DNA of 10,073 nt. Source: an uncultured Clostridia bacterium. Its GTDB lineage: Bacteria; Bacillota; Clostridia; Oscillospirales; Ruminococcaceae. Location: the NCBI GenBank assembly GCA_946535685.1, contig CAMNDR010000013.1:1-10073 (forward strand), written 5' to 3'. Below, one piece after another: positions 1 to 4,865 of the stretch (the first letter of the stretch is position 1; each line of letters opens with the position of its first letter). The notes below the pieces were generated by a model. The model was not told the DNA's origin and did not search any database. It saw only the letters and a program-made list of their open reading frames with translations. The translations under genes were made by a program, and so were the position numbers.

Positions 1-235
1 TCGCTATCATCGGTGTACTCGCTGCTATCCTCGTACCGTCCCTGCTGGGATATGTTAAGAAGTCCAAGGTTGCTGCAATGAACACCAACGCTAAGGATCT
101 GTTCGACGCAGTAAACACCGCTTGCATCGAGGCTGATTCCGCTGGTTCTCCGGTTGCCAATGGTACCTACAGCTATGGCAAGGGCAAGGGCAGTACTGCA
201 CTTGATCTGGTAGCTTACGCTGAAGATCCGACTGA
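1..235 (+). repeat. Pilin-gene repeat, partner at 2808-3036
   Basis: Bases 1-146 match 2808-2953 with six silent substitutions. A further 34-base exact block follows, covering the codons for GSTALDLVAYA, with one in-frame 6-base difference before it. A weaker block recurs at the YFKGA(G/S)SLA codons. The two pilin genes are therefore paralogues from tandem duplication with a conserved 5' half and a variable 3' half. Confidence 0.9.
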
Positions 236-449
236 TAAGCCTAAGACTAATGCTAGTGCTAATAACCCTAATATCGACAACTATTTCAAGGGCGCAGGCT
301 CTCTGGCAATCGCTGATGCACTGGTTGAAGAGCATGTTTGCACTGCTACACTTTGCAGCGATAACGCTTATAGTGGCGGTTATCCGAAGCAGGCTACTGT
401 AGATACCTACTCTCTGTTTACATCTGTAAATTACTGCAAGGCTTCTTAA
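1..449 (+). CDS. Type IV pilin (pilin 1), 5' end outside the window
   Basis: This is the C-terminal 148 codons (frame from base 3) of a type IV pilin-like major subunit. The visible N-terminus, AIIGVLAAILVPSLLGYVKK, is the latter half of the hydrophobic N-terminal helix that anchors the prepilin and later packs the fibre core. It is identical in protein to the same stretch of the complete pilin at 2753-3247, so the missing part almost certainly carries a prepilin peptidase site of KGFTLVEL type. Bases 1-146 differ from 2808-2953 at only six positions, all silent. After that the globular domain diverges: this copy has a GGCAAG tandem duplication, an extra Lys/Asn/Ala-rich loop and a different C-terminus ending NYCKAS. 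Two cysteines six residues apart (HVC..TLC) are shared and may form a disulfide. A terminator and a GT-C glycosyltransferase gene follow. The family call is strong; the role as major or minor subunit is not visible. Confidence 0.93.
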   Translation, partial: AIIGVLAAILVPSLLGYVKKSKVAAMNTNAKDLFDAVNTACIEADSAGSPVANGTYSYGKGKGSTALDLVAYAEDPTDKPKTNASANNPNIDNYFKGAGSLAIADALVEEHVCTATLCSDNAYSGGYPKQATVDTYSLFTSVNYCKAS

Positions 450-473
450 GTAACCTGAAATAAATCAAATGCA

Positions 474-509
474 TCCCTCGCCGGTGTCTCCGGCGGGGGA
501 TATTCTTTT
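474..509 (+). terminator. Terminator after pilin 1
   Basis: An 11-base-pair stem TCCCTCGCCGG / CCGGCGGGGGA (one T-G pair) has a TGTCT loop and is followed by TATTCTTTT. It starts 24 bases after the pilin stop. The glycosyltransferase begins 32 bases further with no visible promoter, so this hairpin probably lets a fraction of transcripts through. The same TGTCT-looped hairpin recurs at 2281 and 3297. Confidence 0.85.
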
Positions 510-541
510 CCGGTACGGTATCTAAATCAAAGGGAGTGTCT

Positions 542-2275
542 ATGAAAACTAAGATCAAGAACTATCTGCAGGATACAAAAGCAGGCAAAACCGAATGGAT
601 CGTTTTATTCGTCTGGCTGGTGTTGGTATGTATCATCCGGTATTTCCATGAGCCGTGGTTCGATGAGACGCAGGCGTGGCAGATCGCACGGTTTGCGTCC
701 ATAAAGGAGCTGCTGACAGAAGTGGAGCATTATGAGGGACATCCACCATTCTGGCATCTGCTGCTGATGCCGTTTGCCAAGGCGGAATTCCCCTATAAGA
801 TCACGATCTTCTGCATCAATACCGTGTTCAATGTAGCAGCGCTTATTCTGCTATTGTTTCGTTCACCGCTTCCCCGCTGGCTGCGGTGCTATCTGCCTTT
901 TACCTATTTTATTTTTTACCAGCATTCCGTCCATACACGCCCTTACAGCATGATGACCCTGGCATTTTTCCTCTTTGCGATGCTGTATAAAAAACGCAAC
1001 GAAAAGCCCGGCTTCTATATTCTTTCGCTTGCGTTTCTGTGCATGACGTCAGCATTTGGTATTATGGCCGCCTTTGGTTTCTGCCTCGTCTGGCTGTGGG
1101 AGATCATTTTGGAACATCGAAAAAATGATGCAGTGTTGAGATTCCTGACAGACAGCAGATTCTGGCGGATGGTGCTGCTGGGGATTTTTGCACTTTGTAT
1201 TTATCTATGCATATCTCCGGCATCAGATGTGGTGCCTTATGATCCGATTTTTAATAGTTTTGATCCTCAAAAGCTATTAGGGCTTGTCTTGATTCTGCAG
1301 ATTCCGTTTGACTGCACATTTGGTGTAACAATAAACGATTCTACAAACGAAATCCAGGTAGAGTTCAGTACATTGATCGGATGTGTCGCCGGCGCTTTAT
1401 TGCTGGCGCTATTTATCCCGCTCCTAAAGAAAAATCATAAGCTGCTGATCTGGCTTATCCCCTATCTGATCTTTTCGCTGTTTTCTTCCCTGATGTTTTT
1501 TTCAAATCACCATCTTGAGGTCTATCAATTGTTCTTCATTGCAATTTTATGGATCCTGTTTGAGGATGAGATCCAGATCCCAGACTTCTTTAAGAAGCTG
1601 TACAATATGATCAGCTCAAAGCTTGTACAGACGCTTGGCAAAATAGCAGTTGTGGCCGTTTTGGGTTTTCCCATTGTATGTACCTGTGTGGCATCGTTCA
1701 ATGAGATCCGATACCCCTACGGACCGAAGGAGATGGTTGATTTTATCAAGAACCATCATCTGGAAAATCGTAAAATCATGACAATATGGGCTGTAGAGTA
1801 TGAGGAGACCGAGCAGGCTGGTTTAAACGATATCATTCTCGATGAAACGTTGCCCTATAAAAAAGGGCCTCCGATCACAGGGGAAAACACGATACTGATG
1901 GGTGAGCCAGTATCTGTGTATATTGATTTTGACCAGGAGGCCAACTTCTTTTCCTATTATAATGTGGGAGAATCCCAGCAGAAATGGATGATCTGGCGCC
2001 AACAGACCGTGGAAGAAACGCAGGAGATCTTCCAAAAATGGCAGGAGATCGGCTTGCCGGATTTCGTTTTTGGAACAGCGCCGCTGCAGGAGGCCTTTAC
2101 GCCAGAACAACTTGACGGTGTGACCTATTATTGGGTGGATGATCTGCATTTTGGAAATATCATGAGACTGACTTATGCGGAAGGCATCGAACATGTCTAT
2201 ATCCGCGGTGATCTCCTCGACCAGTATCCGCAGTTCCATGTCAAGACCTACGCAGAAGAAGCCAAGAAAAAGTAA
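542..2275 (+). CDS. GT-C fold multi-membrane glycosyltransferase, candidate pilin glycosyltransferase
   Basis: The 577-residue protein is an integral membrane protein with about ten hydrophobic segments between residues 19 and 385 and a soluble C-terminal domain of about 190 residues, probably outside the membrane. The GT-C superfamily (PMT/ArnT-like, lipid-phosphate-sugar donors) is indicated by an Asp-Glu pair in the first external loop (PWFDETQAW, D41-E42), followed by EGHPPFWHLL (65-74) and a later HTRPY motif before a helix. ATG at 542 is preferred over GTG at 536 because AGGGAG lies five bases upstream of it. It follows pilin 1 by 92 bases across a terminator, and its own terminator begins six bases after the stop. 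Pilin-linked GT-C or oligosaccharyltransferase genes (for example tfpW, tfpO/pilO in Proteobacteria) are known, and R. albus pilins are reported to be glycoproteins, so transfer of sugar to the flanking pilins is a reasonable inference. Acceptor and donor are not visible; a wall or teichoic polymer is the alternative. Confidence 0.8.
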   Translation: MKTKIKNYLQDTKAGKTEWIVLFVWLVLVCIIRYFHEPWFDETQAWQIARFASIKELLTEVEHYEGHPPFWHLLLMPFAKAEFPYKITIFCINTVFNVAALILLLFRSPLPRWLRCYLPFTYFIFYQHSVHTRPYSMMTLAFFLFAMLYKKRNEKPGFYILSLAFLCMTSAFGIMAAFGFCLVWLWEIILEHRKNDAVLRFLTDSRFWRMVLLGIFALCIYLCISPASDVVPYDPIFNSFDPQKLLGLVLILQIPFDCTFGVTINDSTNEIQVEFSTLIGCVAGALLLALFIPLLKKNHKLLIWLIPYLIFSLFSSLMFFSNHHLEVYQLFFIAILWILFEDEIQIPDFFKKLYNMISSKLVQTLGKIAVVAVLGFPIVCTCVASFNEIRYPYGPKEMVDFIKNHHLENRKIMTIWAVEYEETEQAGLNDIILDETLPYKKGPPITGENTILMGEPVSVYIDFDQEANFFSYYNVGESQQKWMIWRQQTVEETQEIFQKWQEIGLPDFVFGTAPLQEAFTPEQLDGVTYYWVDDLHFGNIMRLTYAEGIEHVYIRGDLLDQYPQFHVKTYAEEAKKK

Positions 2276-2280
2276 CACGC

Positions 2281-2316
2281 TCCCCCGCAGGTGTCTCCTG
2301 CGGGGGATTCTTTCTC
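2281..2316 (+). terminator. Terminator after the glycosyltransferase
   Basis: A perfect 11-base-pair stem, TCCCCCGCAGG / CCTGCGGGGGA, has a TGTCT loop and then TTCTTTCT. It is identical over 27 bases to the terminator after pilin 2 (3297-3323). Confidence 0.88.
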
Positions 2317-2324
2317 CCACCCAC

Positions 2325-2353
2325 TTGACAAACCTGCGATTTCGTGCTATACT
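2325..2353 (+). promoter_or_regulatory. Promoter of the antisense RNA
   Basis: TTGACA, a 17-base spacer and TATACT are followed by a likely start at about A2358-A2360. GTGC precedes the -10, resembling the TRTG (-16) motif of Gram-positive promoters. No reading frame with a ribosome binding site follows; a terminator lies about 45 bases after the start, so this promoter drives a short RNA. Confidence 0.82.
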
Positions 2354-2359
2354 ATAAAC

Positions 2360-2456
2360 AAGGGCATACCGTAGACGGTTGCTCCCCTATAGGCTTAAAC
2401 AAAAGAAATTGCCGTCACCTTAGTTGGTAGCTACAGGGCGGCTATTTCTTTTTGTT
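2360..2456 (+). ncRNA. Predicted antisense antitoxin RNA of a type I toxin-antitoxin module
   Basis: A transcript of about 97 bases is bounded by the promoter at 2325-2353 and the hairpin at 2402-2451. It carries no open frame with a ribosome binding site. It starts ACAAGGGCATACC, forms a small ACCG-TAGA-CGGT hairpin (2368-2379), then shows an unpaired GCTCCCCT (2381-2388) that could pair with the GGGAG ribosome binding site of the toxin message. Its 3' part is fully complementary to the last codons and 3' end of the toxin message at 2442-2561, as in txpA/RatA or bsrG/SR4 of Bacillus subtilis. The RNA is inferred from promoter and terminator only. Confidence 0.75.
2402..2451. terminator. Bidirectional terminator shared by toxin mRNA and antisense RNA
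   Basis: AAAGAAAT (2402-2409) pairs with ATTTCTTT (2444-2451), and GCCG (2411-2414) with CGGC (2439-2442). The plus strand continues TTTTTGTTG, and the minus strand continues TTTTGTTT, so the hairpin has a T-rich tail in both directions. The toxin stop codon lies in its right arm. Confidence 0.85.
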
Positions 2457-2561
2457 GTTATGGCTGCGAAATATCATAAAAATCAAGTTCAGAACCGCAG
2501 CGAGGAAAATTCCAAGCTGGATGAGCTGATCCCATGTAACGACTGATGTGATATTCTCCAT
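2442..2561 (-). CDS. Predicted type I toxin, 39-residue hydrophobic peptide
   Basis: The frame encodes 39 residues: a polar start (MENITSVVTWDQLIQ), one membrane helix (about 16-31, LGIFLAAVLNLIFMIF) and a charged tail RSHNNKKK. This is the architecture of small holin-like or Fst/TxpA-like type I toxins, which insert in the membrane from the inside and depolarise it or disturb envelope synthesis. The start is set by AAGGGAG eight bases upstream, and a perfect sigma-A promoter lies 66 bases upstream. A convergent antisense RNA overlaps its 3' end through a shared terminator, which is the diagnostic arrangement. It sits between a pilin-locus glycosyltransferase and pilin 2 and is too short for most gene callers. 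Membrane peptide with antisense RNA is seen directly; toxicity is inferred from family knowledge. A small regulatory membrane peptide is the alternative. Confidence 0.82.
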   Translation of the reverse strand: MENITSVVTWDQLIQLGIFLAAVLNLIFMIFRSHNNKKK

Positions 2562-2567
2562 ACAACT

Positions 2568-2585
2568 CACTCCCTTCCGGGAGCG
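2568..2585 (-). promoter_or_regulatory. Hairpin sequestering the toxin ribosome binding site
   Basis: In the toxin message CGCTCCC pairs with GGGAGTG (one G-U pair) across a GGAA tetraloop of the stable GNRA class. The GGGAG ribosome binding site is one strand of the stem, so initiation should be restrained. Such 5' masking is a known feature of type I toxin messages. Confidence 0.65.
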
Positions 2586-2626
2586 TGGATTCACCGCCTA
2601 CCGTGTTGGTATACCCTTGTGTCATG

Positions 2627-2655
2627 ATTATACCATATCCGACAGGATTTGTCAA
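2627..2655 (-). promoter_or_regulatory. Promoter of the toxin mRNA
   Basis: On the minus strand TTGACA, a 17-base spacer ending TATGG, and TATAAT form a perfect consensus promoter with a TRTG-type extended -10. The start is expected near 2620-2622, giving a message of about 220 bases. It points away from pilin 2, whose leader begins upstream of it. Confidence 0.88.
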
Positions 2656-2712
2656 GTACAGCCCTGCCGGATATTTCTATCTATGGCATATTATGGCAGA
2701 AATCAGTGCAGA

Positions 2713-2748
2713 AAAACACTCCTTATCCATTTTTTATAAGGAGGTTTT
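2713..2748 (+). promoter_or_regulatory. Hairpin burying the pilin 2 ribosome binding site
   Basis: AAAAC, a bulged A, then CTCCTTAT (2713-2726) pair with ATAAGGAGGTTTT (2736-2748) across a nine-base loop, giving 13 pairs with one bulge. The strong ribosome binding site AAGGAGG (2738-2744) of pilin 2 is wholly inside the stem. Translation is therefore probably controlled by melting or an activator. No convincing promoter is visible between 2656 and 2712; ATGGCA occurs twice 10 bases apart at 2683 and 2693, which may be an operator or chance. Confidence 0.7.
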
Positions 2749-2752
2749 CGCT

Positions 2753-3247
2753 ATGAAAACAAGAAAGAACGTCAAGGGCTTCACACTGGTAGAGCTGATC
2801 GTTGTTATCGCTATCATCGGTGTACTCGCTGCTATCCTCGTACCGTCCCTGCTGGGTTATGTTAAGAAGTCGAAGGTTGCAGCTATGAACACGAACGCTA
2901 AGGATCTGTTCGACGCAGTAAACACCGCTTGCATCGAGGCTGATTCTGCTGGTAATCCGGTTGGCGATGCTACCTATAACTATGGCAAGGGCAGTACTGC
3001 ACTTGATCTGGTAGCTTACGCTGCGGAAGAGGCTAAGGCTGGTCCTGACATCTCCGACTATTTCAAGGGCGCAAGCTCTCTGGCGACTGCTCAGGCAAAG
3101 GTTAGCTCGCATGTCTGCGTAGCTACACTGTGTGGTGATTCTGCTTACAAGGGCACTTATCCGCATCCGGCAACTGTTCAGAACTATACTGAGGCATCTC
3201 TTGACAAGGCTGAGAATGGTTACGACGGAACGGACGGCAAGAAGTAA
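2753..3247 (+). CDS. Type IV pilin (pilin 2), complete
   Basis: The 164-residue prepilin has a short basic leader MKTRKNVKG, a class III cleavage site G9/F10 (KGFTLVELIVVIAIIGVLAA) and Glu at mature position 5, all hallmarks of prepilin peptidase (PilD/ComC) substrates. The helix is followed by a small globular domain with HVC..TLC cysteines and a Gly/Asp/Lys-rich tail ending GTDGKK. ATG 2753 is the start because AAGGAGG lies nine bases upstream and the leader begins there; an in-frame ATG at 2585 has no such support. The mature protein of about 155 residues would be assembled on the cell surface. The 5' half is nearly identical to pilin 1 while the surface-exposed half differs. In R. albus tandem pilins function in cellulose adhesion; here adhesion or motility is inferred. 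Assembly ATPase and peptidase genes are not in the window. Confidence 0.95.
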   Translation: MKTRKNVKGFTLVELIVVIAIIGVLAAILVPSLLGYVKKSKVAAMNTNAKDLFDAVNTACIEADSAGNPVGDATYNYGKGSTALDLVAYAAEEAKAGPDISDYFKGASSLATAQAKVSSHVCVATLCGDSAYKGTYPHPATVQNYTEASLDKAENGYDGTDGKK

Positions 3248-3296
3248 GAAAAACGACAAGGTTTAATTTCGAGCAATTAAACAATTAACAAATGCA

Positions 3297-3328
3297 TCCC
3301 CCGCAGGTGTCTCCTGCGGGGGATTTTT
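3297..3328 (+). terminator. Terminator after pilin 2
   Basis: A perfect 11-base-pair stem TCCCCCGCAGG / CCTGCGGGGGA with a TGTCT loop is followed by TTTTT. The preceding AAATGCATCCC is also present before the pilin 1 terminator (467-477), so the 3' untranslated region was copied with the pilin gene. Confidence 0.92.
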
Positions 3329-3377
3329 CTGCCCGCATCTGTTTCCCGCAGCGCTGCGTCCGGTTTTTCATTGATCA

Positions 3378-3406
3378 TTGACAAATGGCCGGATTTGTGC
3401 TATAAT
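3378..3406 (+). promoter_or_regulatory. Promoter of the 3458-5702 operon
   Basis: TTGACA, a 17-base spacer ending TTTGTGC, and TATAAT. It is 51 bases upstream of the start at 3458, which has GGAGG at 3446-3450. Confidence 0.88.
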
Positions 3407-3457
3407 AACTATATATGAGCCTTTGAAACGTTAAAAAACCGGATTGGAGGAACGCTT

Positions 3458-4138
3458 ATGCAGCATGAGCCAATGCTCATTGTTATGCTGACGCACAATG
3501 ATAAGACGGTCATGAATGCGGCGGAGATCTTTGAACAATGCAAGGATTCTGATGCGCAATACTGGGGAATGAAAGAGGAACCGCTTCCGCCGGAGCAGAT
3601 GAAGGCGCTGTACCGGAGAATGAAGGAATGCGGCAAGACGACCGTGCTGGAGGTCGTCTGCTATACAGAGGACAAATGCCTTGAGGGCGCACGGCTCGCT
3701 GTGGAATGCGGCGTGGATATCCTCATGGGGACGATCTTTTCGGACAAGATCCTGCACTTCTGCAAGGAGCATGACCTGCGGTATATGCCCTTCGTGGGTG
3801 AGGTCTATGAGCGGCCGTCCATTCTCGGCGGCGACATCAGCGGCATCGTCGCAGAGGCAAGAGACTACATCAGCCGGGGCGCTTACGGCATTGACCTGCT
3901 CGGCTACCGCTATATGGGCGATGCTGCGGAGCTCAACCGCCGGCTTGTGGCGGAGGTGCCTGCGCCGGTCTGCATTGCCGGGAGCATCAACAGCTTTGCC
4001 CGCCTCGATGAGGTCAATGAGGCCAATCCCTGGGCGTTTACCATCGGCAGCGCTTTCTTTGAGGATGATTTCGGCGGCGGTTTCTGCGAGCAGATCAACA
4101 AGGTCTGTGCCTATATGAGAGAGCACGCCTATGCTTGA
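3458..4138 (+). CDS. TIM-barrel-like protein of unknown substrate
   Basis: The 226-residue soluble protein shows the alternating strand/helix pattern of a (beta/alpha)8 barrel: LIVMLTH near the start, TTVLEVVCYT (61-70), VDILMGTIF (86-94), GIDLLGY (144-150). It ends with a standard phosphate-binding half, VCIAGSINSF (171-180) and FTIGSAFF (194-201), as in HisA/HisF, TrpC and NanE-type enzymes. The substrate is therefore probably a phosphorylated small molecule. Relatives are sometimes labelled as quinolinate phosphoribosyl transferase, a label I would not trust from these motifs alone. GGAGG lies seven bases before the ATG. It is first in an operon and overlaps yqeG by eight bases, suggesting translational coupling with that phosphatase. 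I do not recognise the exact reaction. Confidence 0.85.
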   Translation: MQHEPMLIVMLTHNDKTVMNAAEIFEQCKDSDAQYWGMKEEPLPPEQMKALYRRMKECGKTTVLEVVCYTEDKCLEGARLAVECGVDILMGTIFSDKILHFCKEHDLRYMPFVGEVYERPSILGGDISGIVAEARDYISRGAYGIDLLGYRYMGDAAELNRRLVAEVPAPVCIAGSINSFARLDEVNEANPWAFTIGSAFFEDDFGGGFCEQINKVCAYMREHAYA

Positions 4139-4661
4139 GAAATATTATCCCTATGCCTATGCCGGCAGTGTGTTCGACATTGACTATGTCAAGCTCTATG
4201 CCTGCGGCTACCGGGCGATCCTGTTTGATATTGACAATACGCTCGTGCATCACGGCGCCGATGCCACCCCGGAGGTCGAGGCGCTGTTCCGCGAGATCCA
4301 CGGCATCGGTCTGAAAACGCTGCTGCTGTCGAACAATGACGAGGAACGGGTGCGGCGCTTCATCCGGAACATCGACACGCCGTATCTCTGCGATGCGGAC
4401 AAGCCGGATCCGGCGGCGTATCAGAAAGCGGCTGAGATGCTCGGCGTGAGCAAAAAGGAAGCCATCGTCATCGGCGACCAGATCTTCACGGACATCCTCG
4501 GTGCCAACCGCTGCGGAATGCCGTCCATTCTGGTGCATTACATCGTGATCCCGGGTGTGACGAAGATCGGCAAAAAGCGCTATCTGGAGAAGGCAGTGCT
4601 TTCGATGTACCAAAGAAGCAAGTACAGGAACAGACTTGGGAATATTCTGAGGGATTGCTGA
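4131..4661 (+). CDS. yqeG: YqeG family HAD-IIIA phosphatase
   Basis: The 176-residue protein matches the YqeG family of haloacid dehalogenase-like phosphatases, soluble enzymes that hydrolyse phosphomonoesters with a phospho-aspartate intermediate. Motif I is FDIDNTL (nucleophile D33, acid/base D35), motif II is LLSNN (S67), the conserved lysine is in DADKPDP (K91), and motif IV is GDQIFTD (D116, D121). N-terminal YYPYAYAGSVFDID is also typical. The start overlaps the previous gene (ATGCTTGA). Natural substrate is unknown; in B. subtilis the gene lies in the yqeG-yqeH ribosome-associated cluster, but here the partners are a TIM-barrel protein and a VanW protein. The last codons (ILRDC) appear altered: a repeat of the preceding bases downstream implies that the gene once ended ILK plus TAA just before the vanW ribosome binding site, and that an insertion supplied the present stop. 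Confidence 0.93.
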   Translation: MLEKYYPYAYAGSVFDIDYVKLYACGYRAILFDIDNTLVHHGADATPEVEALFREIHGIGLKTLLLSNNDEERVRRFIRNIDTPYLCDADKPDPAAYQKAAEMLGVSKKEAIVIGDQIFTDILGANRCGMPSILVHYIVIPGVTKIGKKRYLEKAVLSMYQRSKYRNRLGNILRDC

Positions 4662-4843
4662 TTGCATTGTAAATCAGCAACGGGGCGCGGGGCGAAGCCC
4701 CACAAACGACCCGTTCCCTATCCTCGAAGTGCTGTGTTATCAATTGATCCAACAGACTTGGGGCAACACCGCACAGAGCTGGTGGTGCAGATGCGCAGCC
4801 AAGCCGTCAGGCGGGCTTTGTGCGGTGCTGCCCTTGGGAATAT
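4646..4843. repeat. Hairpin-rich insertion between yqeG and vanW, bounded by a 17-base duplication
   Basis: AACAGACTTGGGAATAT at 4629-4645, the yqeG end, recurs at 4751-4762 plus 4839-4843 once the element at 4763-4838 is removed. The interior has a 9-base-pair inverted repeat TTGCTGATT / AATCAGCAA (4655-4680), a GGGGC-GAA-GCCCC hairpin (about 4686-4698) inside an outer ACGGG / CCCGT pair, and no coding frame. No T tract follows these hairpins, so they are not obvious terminators. Confidence 0.65.
4763..4832. mobile_element. MITE-like element of 70 bases
   Basis: Terminal inverted repeats GGCAACACCGCAC (4762-4774) and GTGCGGTGCTGCC (4820-4832) differ at one position. CTTGGG on both sides (4757-4762 and 4833-4838) reads as a 6-base target duplication. 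Removing the element plus one CTTGGG restores a 17-base match to the yqeG end, which independently supports a precise insertion. No protein is encoded, so it would have to be moved by a transposase elsewhere. Internal AAGCC / GGGCTT can pair, so the transcript would fold into one long hairpin. Confidence 0.65.
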
Positions 4844-4865
4844 CTTAAAATAAGGAGTGCTCTGC

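Noticed and set aside
2458..2655. Minus-strand 65-codon frame overlapping the toxin gene
   Set aside because: It starts inside the toxin promoter and is a different frame from the 39-residue peptide; it has no membrane helix or ribosome binding site.
2585..2752. N-terminal extension of pilin 2 by 56 residues
   Set aside because: The true leader peptide begins at 2753 after AAGGAGG; the extension reads through the toxin promoter region and would destroy the short prepilin leader.
4655..4680. Inverted repeat TTGCTGATT / AATCAGCAA at the yqeG stop as a terminator
   Set aside because: No T tract follows on either strand, and vanW downstream has no strong promoter of its own, so termination here is doubtful.
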